Positions 53,131-61,693 of a DNA stretch of 64,000 bases are shown piece by piece. Source of the DNA: Acidimicrobiales bacterium (GTDB lineage Bacteria; Actinomycetota; Acidimicrobiia; Acidimicrobiales; UBA8190); NCBI GenBank assembly GCA_035531755.1, contig DATKSK010000030.1, positions 62,001 through 126,000 of the forward strand. Direction: 5' to 3'. Numbering within the stretch: the stretch's first letter is position 1; each line of letters opens with the position of its first letter. The position numbers were made by a program, and so were the translations under genes. Under the pieces are notes generated by a model. It was not told the origin of the DNA. It did not search any database and worked only from the letters and a program-made list of their open reading frames with translations.

Positions 53131-55653
53131 TCACTCGGCGCGCAGGAGCAGAGCCGTCGGCGTCCGGGCGGCGATGCGCCCGGGGATCGCCGCGACGACG
53201 TTGGCGAGCACGAGGGCGCCGACGGTGATGAGGACGACCGACAGCGTGGGGACGTTCGGTGCGGGCACCGCGTCGATCTGGCGGGCGAACAGCTCCCACA
53301 GCACGCGACCCACGATGATGCCGAGCGGGACGCCCACGGTGGCTCCGATGGCGACGGCGACACTCGCCTGCCAGCTGATGCTGGCGGCGAGCTGACCTTC
53401 GGTGAAACCCAGTGTCTTCAACAGTGCCAGCTCACGGCGACGACGCTTCACCGATGCCATGAGCGTCAATCCCAGTGCCGCCACCGTCCCAGCACCGAGC
53501 GCGACGCCGAGAAAGGCCGGAGTCGAACCCATCGAGCGGTAGTTGATGATCTCAGCAGGCAGTTGCACGGTCATCAGGGTCACGCCGTAGTTCGTCGGCA
53601 GGGTCAAGGTGCTGGCAATCCGCTTCAGGGCACGCAACGACGAGGCCGGGTCCGCGCCGTTGCGCAGGCGGACGAAGACCGCGTTCGGCCCGGGGGGGTC
53701 GTTGCCGAAGCTGTCCCTGACCGCAGCCGGTATGAGCTCGTACCGAAGCACGGCCCCGGTCCCCATGGACAGGTGATTGGTGTCCACGCCGGTGATCCCG
53801 ATCGTAGGCATCGTCGCCGTTCCCACGATCCGGAGTCGGGTGGGGGCGGCAGCTGCGAAGGCGACCTCGATGGTGTCGCCGACGTGCTTGTGCAGCGCTG
53901 CCAGCGTCGAGGCGCCGAGCACGACCTGCTCGCGCGCCTGGAGGCCGTGCCCCGACAGCACCGGGGGTTCGACGGTTGCGCCCGGAGTCCCGCCGAGGAC
54001 CGGCACCGTCTGGCTGTCGATCCGAAGGGTGCCGAAGTAGTACCCGGACCACGCGGCGACGTCGGGGTCATGATCGAGCAAGGATGCGGCCTGCCGTTGG
54101 GGGATGTCCCCCACGCCGCCCCCTCCGCTCAACTCGTAGTTCCAGTTCCATCCGTACAAGTCCGGATGCGAGACGAGGCTGTTGAGGCTGGAACCGAAGA
54201 CGACCGTGCTGATCACGACGACCATGGCCAGCACGGCACCCAGGATGGCCGAGCGCACCGGCACCGGGTCGCGGTCGTCTCCCGCTTGCAGCGCGAAGCG
54301 GACCCCGGTCACGGCCGGGGTCGGCATGCCGGCGGCGGCCAACGCAACGGTCAGACCGGATCCCCGAGCTCGAGTCGTGCGGTCGCGCTGGGCGACGCGA
54401 TGGGGCGCCCACCGATGGGCGAGGATCAGCGCGATGGCGCCCAGGCCGACGACCAGGACCAGGAACCCGAGTCCGAGCACGGTCCAGTCGAACGACACTC
54501 CCGGCGTCGGGTCCACGGGACGCACCGGTCCCAGCGGGGCCAACGGGGAGAGGGCGACCGCCACGGCCGCCGCCAGGATCGAGCCCGCGACCACCGACGC
54601 CACGATCCCCAGGAGCCCGTCGACCATGGTCATGCTCGGGCCCGCCCCGAGCGCCCGCAGCGTCCTCCCCTCGCCGGCGCCGAGGCGCAGGTGACGGACG
54701 ATCAGCTGCGCGGCGATGAGCAGCGCGGCGATGGCGGCGATACCCCCGAAGACGCCGAGGGCGATGGCTTCGGGCTTGATCGCCCGCTGGGCCTTCGCCT
54801 CGACGACGGCCGACGCGTGGGGGTCGAACGGGAGTCGCGAAGGGAAGATCTGCTCGATCTCGGACTCCACCGTTGCCACCGAACGGCTGCCGTGATCCAG
54901 TTGGAGGTAGCTGAACGCGTAGTTCGAGCAGCACGCCACCATCCTCCTCGAGAGTGCCGGCGTGAACACGACGGATTGCGGGGTGCCGGACGCGTCGACC
55001 TGGTCCTGCACCACTGCATCGTTGAACACGACGATCCCGACCAGCGTCATCTCGAGGCGGAGCGCCGGCTTCGTCGGCTCGTACGCCGAGCTTCGGTAGA
55101 CGGCCCACGGGGTGGTGTCACCCACGTGCAGCTTGAATTCGCGGGCAGCCGCCGCCGACATGACCATCTCGTCGACCCGGGTCGGGTCGGCCATCCGACC
55201 CGTTGTCACCGTCAGGCGGTCCTGATCGAAGTACTCCCCGTCGACGCTGCCGACGATGTTGCCGCTCGGACCGGTGTTCGGAGAGCCGTCCGGCTTCAGC
55301 TGGTAGGCGTTGAGCGCCGCGAAGCTCTCCACCCGCTTGACGTGGGGAAGGCCCGAGATGGTGCGGACGAGCCCGGCGTCGTACCCGGAGTCGAACCCGA
55401 GGCCCGGGCTGTACAGCCCGGTTCCGACGCTCATGTCCGACGGGTTGGTGCTGGCCAGGAAGGCCGGGAAGGACGACTGCGTGCGCCGGGCGGCGGCGAC
55501 GGCACCCATGGCGACGCCGCCGACGAGCCCGACCAGGAGGACCAGGGCGAGGTAGCTGCCGCCGCGCCCGCGGAAGGTCGCACCGAACCGGTACAGGGCG
55601 AGCCTCAGCGCCCCACCGTTCACCGGCCTACGCCGCCGTGCACGCTTCGCCAC
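53131..55653 (-). CDS. FtsX-type ABC transporter permease (MacB-like)
   Basis: 840 residues. N-terminal span (YLALVLLVGLVGGVAMGAVAAA), a periplasmic domain, a three-span FtsX core (AIALGVFGGIAAIAALLIAAQLIV ... ), a second periplasmic domain, and a C-terminal FtsX core (FLGVALGAGTVAALGLTLMAS, ISWQASVAVAIGATVGVPLGII, VVLITVGALVLANVVAAIPG). The RR(R/E)LALLKTLGFTEGQLAAS block is the ATPase-coupling loop. No ATP-binding partner is adjacent. Start GTG 55653 is the best in-frame choice, but GTG 55623 is possible. Converges with the broken HTH gene. Confidence 0.88.
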   Translation of the reverse strand: MAKRARRRRPVNGGALRLALYRFGATFRGRGGSYLALVLLVGLVGGVAMGAVAAARRTQSSFPAFLASTNPSDMSVGTGLYSPGLGFDSGYDAGLVRTISGLPHVKRVESFAALNAYQLKPDGSPNTGPSGNIVGSVDGEYFDQDRLTVTTGRMADPTRVDEMVMSAAAAREFKLHVGDTTPWAVYRSSAYEPTKPALRLEMTLVGIVVFNDAVVQDQVDASGTPQSVVFTPALSRRMVACCSNYAFSYLQLDHGSRSVATVESEIEQIFPSRLPFDPHASAVVEAKAQRAIKPEAIALGVFGGIAAIAALLIAAQLIVRHLRLGAGEGRTLRALGAGPSMTMVDGLLGIVASVVAGSILAAAVAVALSPLAPLGPVRPVDPTPGVSFDWTVLGLGFLVLVVGLGAIALILAHRWAPHRVAQRDRTTRARGSGLTVALAAAGMPTPAVTGVRFALQAGDDRDPVPVRSAILGAVLAMVVVISTVVFGSSLNSLVSHPDLYGWNWNYELSGGGGVGDIPQRQAASLLDHDPDVAAWSGYYFGTLRIDSQTVPVLGGTPGATVEPPVLSGHGLQAREQVVLGASTLAALHKHVGDTIEVAFAAAAPTRLRIVGTATMPTIGITGVDTNHLSMGTGAVLRYELIPAAVRDSFGNDPPGPNAVFVRLRNGADPASSLRALKRIASTLTLPTNYGVTLMTVQLPAEIINYRSMGSTPAFLGVALGAGTVAALGLTLMASVKRRRRELALLKTLGFTEGQLAASISWQASVAVAIGATVGVPLGIIVGRVLWELFARQIDAVPAPNVPTLSVVLITVGALVLANVVAAIPGRIAARTPTALLLRAE

Positions 55654-55866
55654 ACCTCGGTTGACCTCCCAGCAGGTCGCGCCGATCCCCCGGCCGCGAT
55701 CAGTCTGCCTCGGGGGCGTGGCGCGCCCAAGGGGGCCACCCGGTGTCCTGCCTTCGTGCCTGCACGACCGGCTCCGGGCCGGACCGTGCCAGCCGGGCCG
55801 GGTACCGTCGGGAAGCACGCCGCGGGCCCGGGCACTCCGGGCAGGGAGCGGCCGGGCCCCCGGCTG

Positions 55867-56871
55867 CTACGTGCGCGGCGTCAGCGACGCGAGATCGAAG
55901 CTCCCGCTGCCGGTGAGTGTCGACGCGCCCACCAGGGTCGGACTGGTGACCACGGTCCGCCACGTCCCACGAACGGGAAGTCCGTCGATCGTCGAGAACC
56001 AGGTATCGGCGACGTTCGTTCCCGTCTGACCGCCACCGAAGGTCGCCACCTCGCGGAAATGCAGCGTCGGTACCGCTCGGCCCCCGATGCGCAGGGTCTC
56101 GGGGCCCACGTAGCGGTTGGTCCCGGTCATCGTGACGACGCCGGTGTCGATGGGGTCGTTCTTGCCGGTGCACGCGAAGGCGAAGCGCTGCCCCACCACG
56201 AGCCGGGACGGAATGGCCATCTCCGGCGGTGTGCACGTAAAGGTGGCGGTGTCGGCGATGACGAGGGCGATGAAGTTCCACCGGTACCAGCCGGCGCGGG
56301 CGACCTCCACGAGGTTGCCGTCGCGCGGGCAGTACGTGGAGTTCTGCCAGTGGCTGTCGCTGTAGTCGAGGCGCAGGACCCAGCAGCCGTCGGGCCGGTA
56401 CGAGACCGTGCCCGGGATGCGGGGCCCCTCCACCTGTGACTTCGGCGGGAGCGAGACGCGCTCGTTGCCCGAGCCGGTGTAGGAGTAGACACCTTCGTGG
56501 GGGCGAAGCTTCCCCGGGTCGGCCACCAGGCCCGTGGCCCCTGAGCGGAACCGCTGGTAGGCGGTGATGCCGGCCAGCTCGTGCGGACCGGAATGGTTCC
56601 ACGTGTAGACGAAGAATCCGGCCCCCACGACCAGGACCGTGACGATCGCCGCCGTGACGATCAGTGCCGTCCGGTGCCGTCGGGCGAACGGCGCCCGCCC
56701 GACGACCGTGCCCGCACCCACGTCCCCGCCGGCCCCGACGCCCGTGCCCGCACCCACGTCCCCGCCGGCCCCGACGCCCTCGCCCGGCACGAGCGCGGGG
56801 ATGGTGACGAACAGCGGCTCGATCGGCTCGGGGCGTACCCAGACCGGAGCGTCGTGGACCACGCGGGTCAT
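55867..56871 (-). CDS. Membrane-anchored hypothetical protein
   Basis: 334 residues, family not recognised. The N-terminal about 55 residues contain a duplicated Gly/Ala/Val stretch (GAGGDVGAGTGV), then RRHRTALIVTAAIVTVLVVGAGFFV, one span. The extracytoplasmic part has repeated two-Cys features (DGCWVLR ... YCPRDGNL; FTCTPPE ... FACTGKND) and beta-rich blocks (GTVSYRPDGCW, MTGTNRYVGPETLRIGG), so it is a disulfide-stabilised secreted domain. Follows the acyltransferase gene with a 4-bp overlap. Confidence 0.75.
   Translation of the reverse strand: MTRVVHDAPVWVRPEPIEPLFVTIPALVPGEGVGAGGDVGAGTGVGAGGDVGAGTVVGRAPFARRHRTALIVTAAIVTVLVVGAGFFVYTWNHSGPHELAGITAYQRFRSGATGLVADPGKLRPHEGVYSYTGSGNERVSLPPKSQVEGPRIPGTVSYRPDGCWVLRLDYSDSHWQNSTYCPRDGNLVEVARAGWYRWNFIALVIADTATFTCTPPEMAIPSRLVVGQRFAFACTGKNDPIDTGVVTMTGTNRYVGPETLRIGGRAVPTLHFREVATFGGGQTGTNVADTWFSTIDGLPVRGTWRTVVTSPTLVGASTLTGSGSFDLASLTPRT
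56706..56777 (-). repeat. 36-bp tandem repeat
   Basis: Two copies of a 36-bp unit (56706-56741 and 56742-56777) inside the anchor protein gene, encoding its duplicated 12-residue Gly/Val segment. Confidence 0.9.
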
Positions 56872-57875
56872 GGGTCCGGCTCCGCCGTACGCCCCGGGCC
56901 GCGCCGCAGGAGGTTGCGCACACCCCGCATGACCGGATGTGGGTAATCAGTCCGCAGACGGTCGAGGGCCGCCTGCATGACGGTCGTGGTCTCCTCGTAG
57001 CAGGCGTCGACGACGTCGGGGTCGTCCGCGGCGTCGGGCCCGTACCGGCTCCAGTCGAGCGCGGGCAGGAACTCCACGGTGATCGACGCGGGCATCGGGA
57101 GCGGCGGCACCAGGATGGTCGTCACGCCGAACGGCGGCCCCACGAGAATGGGGAACACGTTGATCCGAATCCGCTTGAGCCCGAGCGCGCTCGCCAGTCG
57201 GTCGCCGCGCGAGACGACCACCACGGCGTGGTGGGAGCCGTGGGTGACGACGGGGACGACGGGCACGCCGGCGTGCAGCGCCAGGCGGACGAACCCCTTG
57301 TGCCCGGCGAGGTCGACCCGGTCGCGCTGGCTCCACGGACGGCACGCCTCAAGGTCGCCGCCCGGGTACACGAGCACGGCGGCGCCCTGCTCCAGCGCCA
57401 GTTCCGCCTCGCGGCCCCCCGCCGGGATGGCGCCGATCCGTCGCAGGAACGGCCCCACCACCGGCAGGCCGAACAGCAGGTCGTAGCCGAGCGCGTACGC
57501 GGGCTGCTCGAGGCCGCGCCGCTTGATGATGGCCTGGGCGACGACCCAGGCGTCGGGCATGTAGAAGAGGCACGAATGGTTGCCCACCAGGAGCACCGGC
57601 CCCGTCGCCGGGAGGTTGTCGAGCTCTTTCACCTCGGGCGAGAAGAAATCCGTGTACCGGGCCACGGCCGCGAGCTTGCGCCCGATGAAGGCGGGGTCCC
57701 GGCGGAACAACGGCTCGGCTCGCTCGTGCTCGAGACGCGTCGACAGGGGGCCCACCAGCGGCGCGAGGAGGCCCTTCGACCCGTTGCCGCCGGCGTGGCC
57801 CGCTGCATTGCCGCCGGTGTGGCCGCCGGTGTGTCCCCCGGTGTTGCTCCCGGTGCGTCCCGCTGTGACGGTCAT
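56868..57875 (-). CDS. Lysophospholipid acyltransferase-family protein (PlsC-like)
   Basis: 335 residues. After a Gly/His/Asn-rich N-terminus (TGGHTGGHTGGNAAGHAGGN) comes a PlsC-like fold: LLVGNHSCLFYMPDAWVV (His-to-Asp catalytic region, spaced longer than the classic HX4D), IGAIPAGGREAELAL, LVYPGGDLEACRPWSQ, and VVPVVTHGSHHAVVV. The YPGGDxEAxRPW block is common in actinobacterial acyltransferases of this family. Likely acylates a phospholipid or related lipid. Coupled to the downstream gene by an ATGA overlap. Confidence 0.83.
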   Translation of the reverse strand: MTVTAGRTGSNTGGHTGGHTGGNAAGHAGGNGSKGLLAPLVGPLSTRLEHERAEPLFRRDPAFIGRKLAAVARYTDFFSPEVKELDNLPATGPVLLVGNHSCLFYMPDAWVVAQAIIKRRGLEQPAYALGYDLLFGLPVVGPFLRRIGAIPAGGREAELALEQGAAVLVYPGGDLEACRPWSQRDRVDLAGHKGFVRLALHAGVPVVPVVTHGSHHAVVVVSRGDRLASALGLKRIRINVFPILVGPPFGVTTILVPPLPMPASITVEFLPALDWSRYGPDAADDPDVVDACYEETTTVMQAALDRLRTDYPHPVMRGVRNLLRRGPGRTAEPDP

Positions 57876-58043
57876 GACGATTCTCGCTTTCCTCCCCGTT
57901 CTCGCGCCCGGACCGGCCCGCGAGGAAGAGCAGTTCGTCCCAACCTTGGGGGGAAACGGAACAGTCCCCGCGCGGCGCCCTGGCCCCGGTCCGGGGCGGG
58001 AGCGGCTGCCGGGGACGGGGCCCGCTACCGGGGACGGGGCCCG

Positions 58044-58448
58044 CTACCGGGGCGGGATGGAGTACGTGACCTGCGCCTTGGCCACGAGATCGTCGGCCCC
58101 CACCGACCGGAGCCCGACGTCGACCACGGCCAGGCTCTTGCCCAGCTTGAGCAGCCTCCCCTCGGCCAACACGTCGACCAGCGGGGGCTTGCGCAGGAAG
58201 TCGATGTGCAGGCTGGTGGTCACGGCCAGAGGCACCGGGCCGATCTGCGCCAGGATGGCGACCCACGCCACGGCGTCGGACAGTGCCATGAGCGCGGGCC
58301 CCGACACCGTGCCACCGGGTCGGCCGTGGGACGCGGTGACGGGGAGCCGTAGGAGCGCTCCCCATGCCGCGGCGTCCTCCACGACGTACGGCGGCGGCGC
58401 GTCCGGGAACACGTTGTCGAGGAAGACCTGGAGCTCCTGCGCGTTCAT
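58044..58448 (-). CDS. PaaI-type hotdog thioesterase
   Basis: 134 residues, hotdog fold. GTVSGPALMALSDAVAWVAIL is the central helix with the PaaI-type Asp, and LAVTTSLHIDFLRKPPLVDV is the following strand. Hydrolyses an acyl-CoA in this family; substrate unknown. ATG 58448 precedes a normal N-terminus; upstream codons are Arg/Pro/His-rich and non-coding. Confidence 0.85.
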   Translation of the reverse strand: MNAQELQVFLDNVFPDAPPPYVVEDAAAWGALLRLPVTASHGRPGGTVSGPALMALSDAVAWVAILAQIGPVPLAVTTSLHIDFLRKPPLVDVLAEGRLLKLGKSLAVVDVGLRSVGADDLVAKAQVTYSIPPR

Positions 58449-58520
58449 CGGGGGCACCAGCGCACAGTACCGGTGCGGGAGTCGACGACCAGGGCTCAGA
58501 GGCCCCCGGCGGCGGTACGC

Positions 58521-58562
58521 GACGGGGTGGGCCGCCCGGACGGGGTGGGCCGCCCGGACGGG
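58521..58562. repeat. 18-bp tandem repeat, 2.3 units
   Basis: GACGGGGTGGGCCGCCCG at 58521-58538 and 58539-58556, then GACGGG. It lies in the gap upstream of the thioesterase gene. Confidence 0.9.
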
Positions 58563-58659
58563 ATGCTCCACACCTACCGGATGCGCCATACCTCCGGAAG
58601 GCTCCGAGGCACCCGCAGGTTCGGCTCCCCACCGAACCGCCCACAGGAGTCGCTCCTGG

Positions 58660-59247
58660 TCACGACGACGCCGGGCCCTCACCGTCGGCGGCCGCAGCCG
58701 AGGCCGCAGCCGGGCCCGCAGCCGGGCCCTCGCCCGCCCCGGTGGCGTCATCGCCACCGGGGCGCGCCGTCCGGGCGGCGCGCAGGGCGCGGATGCCGTC
58801 GTTGATCGCCGTGGTGATCAAGCGGTCGTTGTCCTTCGAGATGAAGCGGTGCACCCGTCGCTCGAACAGGGCGCGCAGGACCGGGTTGAAGGCGTGGTAC
58901 GTCTCGGTGAAGTGGATCCGGGTTCGGCCGTCGCCGAGGTCCTCGAGCTCCGTCCGCCCTTCGGCGCGCGACCACAGGGGCTTGCCGATGGCGTCGTACT
59001 TCCAGGACCGGTGCGGGGTCACCTCGGTGAGCCACTCCCACGAATAGCCCACGCCCCCCGAAAAGAGGTAGCGCGGCACCCGGAAGGTGCAGTGCCGGAT
59101 GAGGCCTTCCCCCACGTCGTCCCCGGGGTGGAGGATCTCGATCGACACCCCCGACGAGGTGGGCCGGCGGGGGCCGCGATACCAGAAGAGCCGCCACACC
59201 TCGCGCGGCGTGCCGTCCACGACCACGGCGTAGCGGTGCTCCTGCAC
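58660..59247 (-). CDS. SRPBCC-family protein
   Basis: 195 residues, START/Bet v1-like helix-grip pattern: YAVVVDGTPREVWRLFWY, GEGLIRHCTFRVP, GGRTELEDLGDGRTRIHFTETYHAF and a long last helix LRALFERRVHRFISKDN. Such proteins bind hydrophobic ligands; partner unknown. GTG 59247 overlaps the nitroreductase stop by one base (TAGTG) with a GGGAG site 8 bp upstream. An Ala/Gly tail ends the protein. Confidence 0.78.
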   Translation of the reverse strand: MQEHRYAVVVDGTPREVWRLFWYRGPRRPTSSGVSIEILHPGDDVGEGLIRHCTFRVPRYLFSGGVGYSWEWLTEVTPHRSWKYDAIGKPLWSRAEGRTELEDLGDGRTRIHFTETYHAFNPVLRALFERRVHRFISKDNDRLITTAINDGIRALRAARTARPGGDDATGAGEGPAAGPAAASAAAADGEGPASS

Positions 59248-59855
59248 TACGACGCTCCCGCCCACGGGGAGCCGTAGGTCTCACGGTGGGCCTTGGCGGC
59301 CACGGGCAGGCGACGGGGGGGCCCGAGGGGCCGCCCCGGCCAGCCGAGAGGGACCACGGCCATGGGGAGCACCTCCGCCGGGAGCCCCACGATCGACGCC
59401 AGCTCCTCCCCGAAGACGAGGGGGAGGGTGGTGAGCGACGAGCCGAGCCCGAGCGCGGTGGCGGCCAGGAGGAGGTTCTGGACCGCCGGGAACACCGAGG
59501 CCTCCATCACCCGCCGGTCCCCGACGCCGGTGTCCCCGGCCACCACCACCAGCACCGGGGCGGCGGCCACGCCTCCCTGCGCCCCGACCTCGACGTCGGC
59601 CAGCAGGCCGGGGGCGAGCCGTCCCTCGGAGTGCGCCCGGCCGCCACCCTCCCAGGCCTGGCGCGTGAGCCGGCCGATGGCGGCACGGCGCTCGCCGTCG
59701 CGCACGACCACGAAGACCCACGGCTGGCGGTTCTCGGCGCTCGGGGCGAAGGTGGCCGCGTCGAGGACGCGCTCCACGGTGTCGTCGTCGACCGGTCGGT
59801 CGTCGAACGTCCGGCAGGCGCGTTGGCGGTGCACGACGTCGAAGAAGCCCTCCAT
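59247..59855 (-). CDS. Nitroreductase-family protein
   Basis: 202 residues, FMN-dependent NAD(P)H oxidoreductase fold. FFDVVHRQRACRTFDDRPV is the phosphate/FMN arm, FAPSAENRQPWVFVVV the conserved nitroreductase block, and ASVFPAVQNLLLAATALGLGSSLTTLP the dimer/FMN helix. ATG 59855 fits the family; GTG 59864 is an alternative. Substrate (nitro compound, flavin or F420-type) not evident. Overlaps the SRPBCC gene by one base. Confidence 0.9.
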   Translation of the reverse strand: MEGFFDVVHRQRACRTFDDRPVDDDTVERVLDAATFAPSAENRQPWVFVVVRDGERRAAIGRLTRQAWEGGGRAHSEGRLAPGLLADVEVGAQGGVAAAPVLVVVAGDTGVGDRRVMEASVFPAVQNLLLAATALGLGSSLTTLPLVFGEELASIVGLPAEVLPMAVVPLGWPGRPLGPPRRLPVAAKAHRETYGSPWAGAS

Positions 59856-59865
59856 CGGCCCCACG

Positions 59866-60735
59866 TTACGGGGCGATGGTGGCCGCCGTCCCCATCACGA
59901 TGCGGGGCTGCGCCCCCGGGCTCAGCCAGCGCAGCAGCGCCAGCAGCTCGCCCGTCGGCAGCGACACGCACCCCGCGGTCGCGCCGCCCGTGGAGACGTG
60001 AAGGAAGATGGCGCTCCCCGCGCCGGGCACGGTGGAGTCGGTGTTGTAGTCGATGACGGCGCCGTAGTCGTAGGCGGGGGTCTGGTCCATGGGCTCGGGC
60101 GCGGCGCCGGCGTCGGCCGTGCTCGTGTCGACCCACTGGTTGTAGGCGGGGCTGGCGGGGTCGTCGTCCCACACGATGCTCGGTCCCGTCACCGGCCGGT
60201 AGGGGAACTGCACGCCGGGATCCGCCAGCACGCCGAAGAAGAAGCCGAACGGGTAGGACCCCGACGGCGTGCGCCCGTCACCCTCGTGCTTCTGCCCCGG
60301 CGGTGCGAAACCGTGGTAGCCGATGTTCGCCTGCCATGGACCGAAGACCTGCTGCCACCCTGTGCCGGTGCGCTGGTAGGCCGTGAGCGTGGCCGCCGTC
60401 ACACCGTAGGAGGCGGCGCTCACGGCGACCACCTGGGACGCCGACCCGACACCGGCGAGGCGCGTCACGAGGGGCGCGGGCGGCGACGGCGAGGTGGTGG
60501 GGGCGGGAGCCGGCACCGCCGTCGGGGGCCGGGCGACGACGGTGGTCGTCGGCGCGACGGCGAGGGTGGTCGTGGGCGGCGCCGGCGTCGTCGCCGTGGT
60601 CGTGGCGACGATCGTCGTGACCGGGACATGGTGGCGGGCACGTGCGGGGGGCGCGGCGGCTCCCCCGCACGACGTCGCGGCGAGGGCGACGGCGAGCGCC
60701 CCCGCGTGCACCCGCATCGCCCGGCGCACCCGCAT
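59866..60735 (-). CDS. L,D-transpeptidase (YkuD family), probable lipoprotein
   Basis: 289 residues. N-terminal signal MRVRRAMRVHAGALAVALAATSC, a weak lipobox (AATSC), then a Thr/Pro-rich linker of about 60 residues. The catalytic domain has AIFLHVSTGGATAGCVSLP, with the His and nucleophilic Cys of YkuD enzymes, which make 3-3 peptidoglycan crosslinks or anchor proteins. The first half (GTGWQQVFGPWQANIGYHGF) is the typical N-terminal strand region. ATG 60735 is chosen for its signal peptide; ATG 60717 is possible. Divergent from an M15 peptidase gene. Confidence 0.83.
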   Translation of the reverse strand: MRVRRAMRVHAGALAVALAATSCGGAAAPPARARHHVPVTTIVATTTATTPAPPTTTLAVAPTTTVVARPPTAVPAPAPTTSPSPPAPLVTRLAGVGSASQVVAVSAASYGVTAATLTAYQRTGTGWQQVFGPWQANIGYHGFAPPGQKHEGDGRTPSGSYPFGFFFGVLADPGVQFPYRPVTGPSIVWDDDPASPAYNQWVDTSTADAGAAPEPMDQTPAYDYGAVIDYNTDSTVPGAGSAIFLHVSTGGATAGCVSLPTGELLALLRWLSPGAQPRIVMGTAATIAP

Positions 60736-60775
60736 CGCCCGGCGCACGGGGATCGCCCGGCGCACGGGGATCGTC
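60714..60775. repeat. 18-bp tandem repeat, about 3.5 units, in the divergent gap
   Basis: CGCATCGCCCGGCGCACC-type units recur with an 18-bp period; the later units carry CACGGGGAT changes. The array covers the start of the L,D-transpeptidase gene and the divergent promoter zone. Confidence 0.75.
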
Positions 60776-60802
60776 GGCGGCCCGGGGCTAGCGTGCGCGT
60801 CC

Positions 60803-61645
60803 GTGCCGCGCTCCGGGCGCACCCTCGCCCTCCTGGTCGCCACCGGCCTCCTTCCCTGCTCGCTCCTGGCCGCCTGCGCGGGGACGGCCCGGACCGGGGC
60901 CCCGCACGCGCACGCCGCCACGGCGTCGGGGTCCGCCCCGGTGGGCACGGCGCCCGTCGTGGAGTCCAGCACCACTATTCCCCCCGGTTCCGGCGCCGGG
61001 GGGACCGGGCCGCCCACCAGGGCCCCGACGACCACGGGCCCGACCACCACCGGGCCGACCATCCCCACGCCACCCCCGGGCTTCGTCGGCGCGGTGGCCC
61101 CGGTCACGGCCGCCGAGGTCCCCTCGACCTGGAGGCCGGGCTGCCCGGTGGGGCCCGCCTCCCTGCGGATGCTGACCATGGGCTACTGGGGCTTCGACGG
61201 CCAGCCGCACACCGGGACCATGGTCGTGAACGCCGCGGTGGTCCCGGCCGTCCTCGCCGTCTTCGGCCGGCTGTACGCCGAGCACGTCCCCATCCGCCGG
61301 ATGCAGCCGGAGGACGCCTACGGCGGGCAGGACCCCGCCTCCATGGCGGCCGACAACACCTCCGGGTTCAACTGCCGGTATGCCGTGGCGGCCGGCCCCC
61401 CCTCCTGGTCGGTGCACGCCTACGGGGAGGCCATCGACGTGAACCCGGTCGAGAACCCCTACATCGAAGGTGGCCAGGTCCAGCCTTCCCAGGGCGCGCC
61501 GTTCACCGACCGGTCGAACGTCCGCCCGGGCATGGCGGTGGCCGGCGGACAGCTCGTGGCCGCGTTCGCGTCGGTGGGATGGGCGTGGGGCGGGCGGTGG
61601 ACCGCGAGCCCCGACTACCAGCACTTCTCGTCGACAGGCGGCTGA
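60803..61645 (+). CDS. M15-family D-Ala-D-Ala carboxypeptidase-like lipoprotein
   Basis: 280 residues from GTG 60803. Lipoprotein signal with a good lipobox (LLAACAG), then a Thr/Pro-rich linker (APTTTGPTTTGPTIP). The domain contains the zinc-peptidase signature SVHAYGEAIDVNPVENPY (His and Asp ligands), with a further His expected in SPDYQHF. It likely trims peptidoglycan peptides at D-Ala ends. It faces away from the L,D-transpeptidase gene, a natural pairing for cell-wall remodelling. Confidence 0.85.
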   Translation: MPRSGRTLALLVATGLLPCSLLAACAGTARTGAPHAHAATASGSAPVGTAPVVESSTTIPPGSGAGGTGPPTRAPTTTGPTTTGPTIPTPPPGFVGAVAPVTAAEVPSTWRPGCPVGPASLRMLTMGYWGFDGQPHTGTMVVNAAVVPAVLAVFGRLYAEHVPIRRMQPEDAYGGQDPASMAADNTSGFNCRYAVAAGPPSWSVHAYGEAIDVNPVENPYIEGGQVQPSQGAPFTDRSNVRPGMAVAGGQLVAAFASVGWAWGGRWTASPDYQHFSSTGG

Positions 61646-61693
61646 CCGGCCGCGGTAGCGTCGCTGCCTGCCTCCGGGGAGGGGGCCACGACC

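Noticed and set aside
53126-53138. Terminator hairpin CCGAG-TCA-CTCGG between the converging HTH and permease genes
   Set aside because: Only 5 bp of stem with a 3-nt loop and no T-tract; too weak to call.
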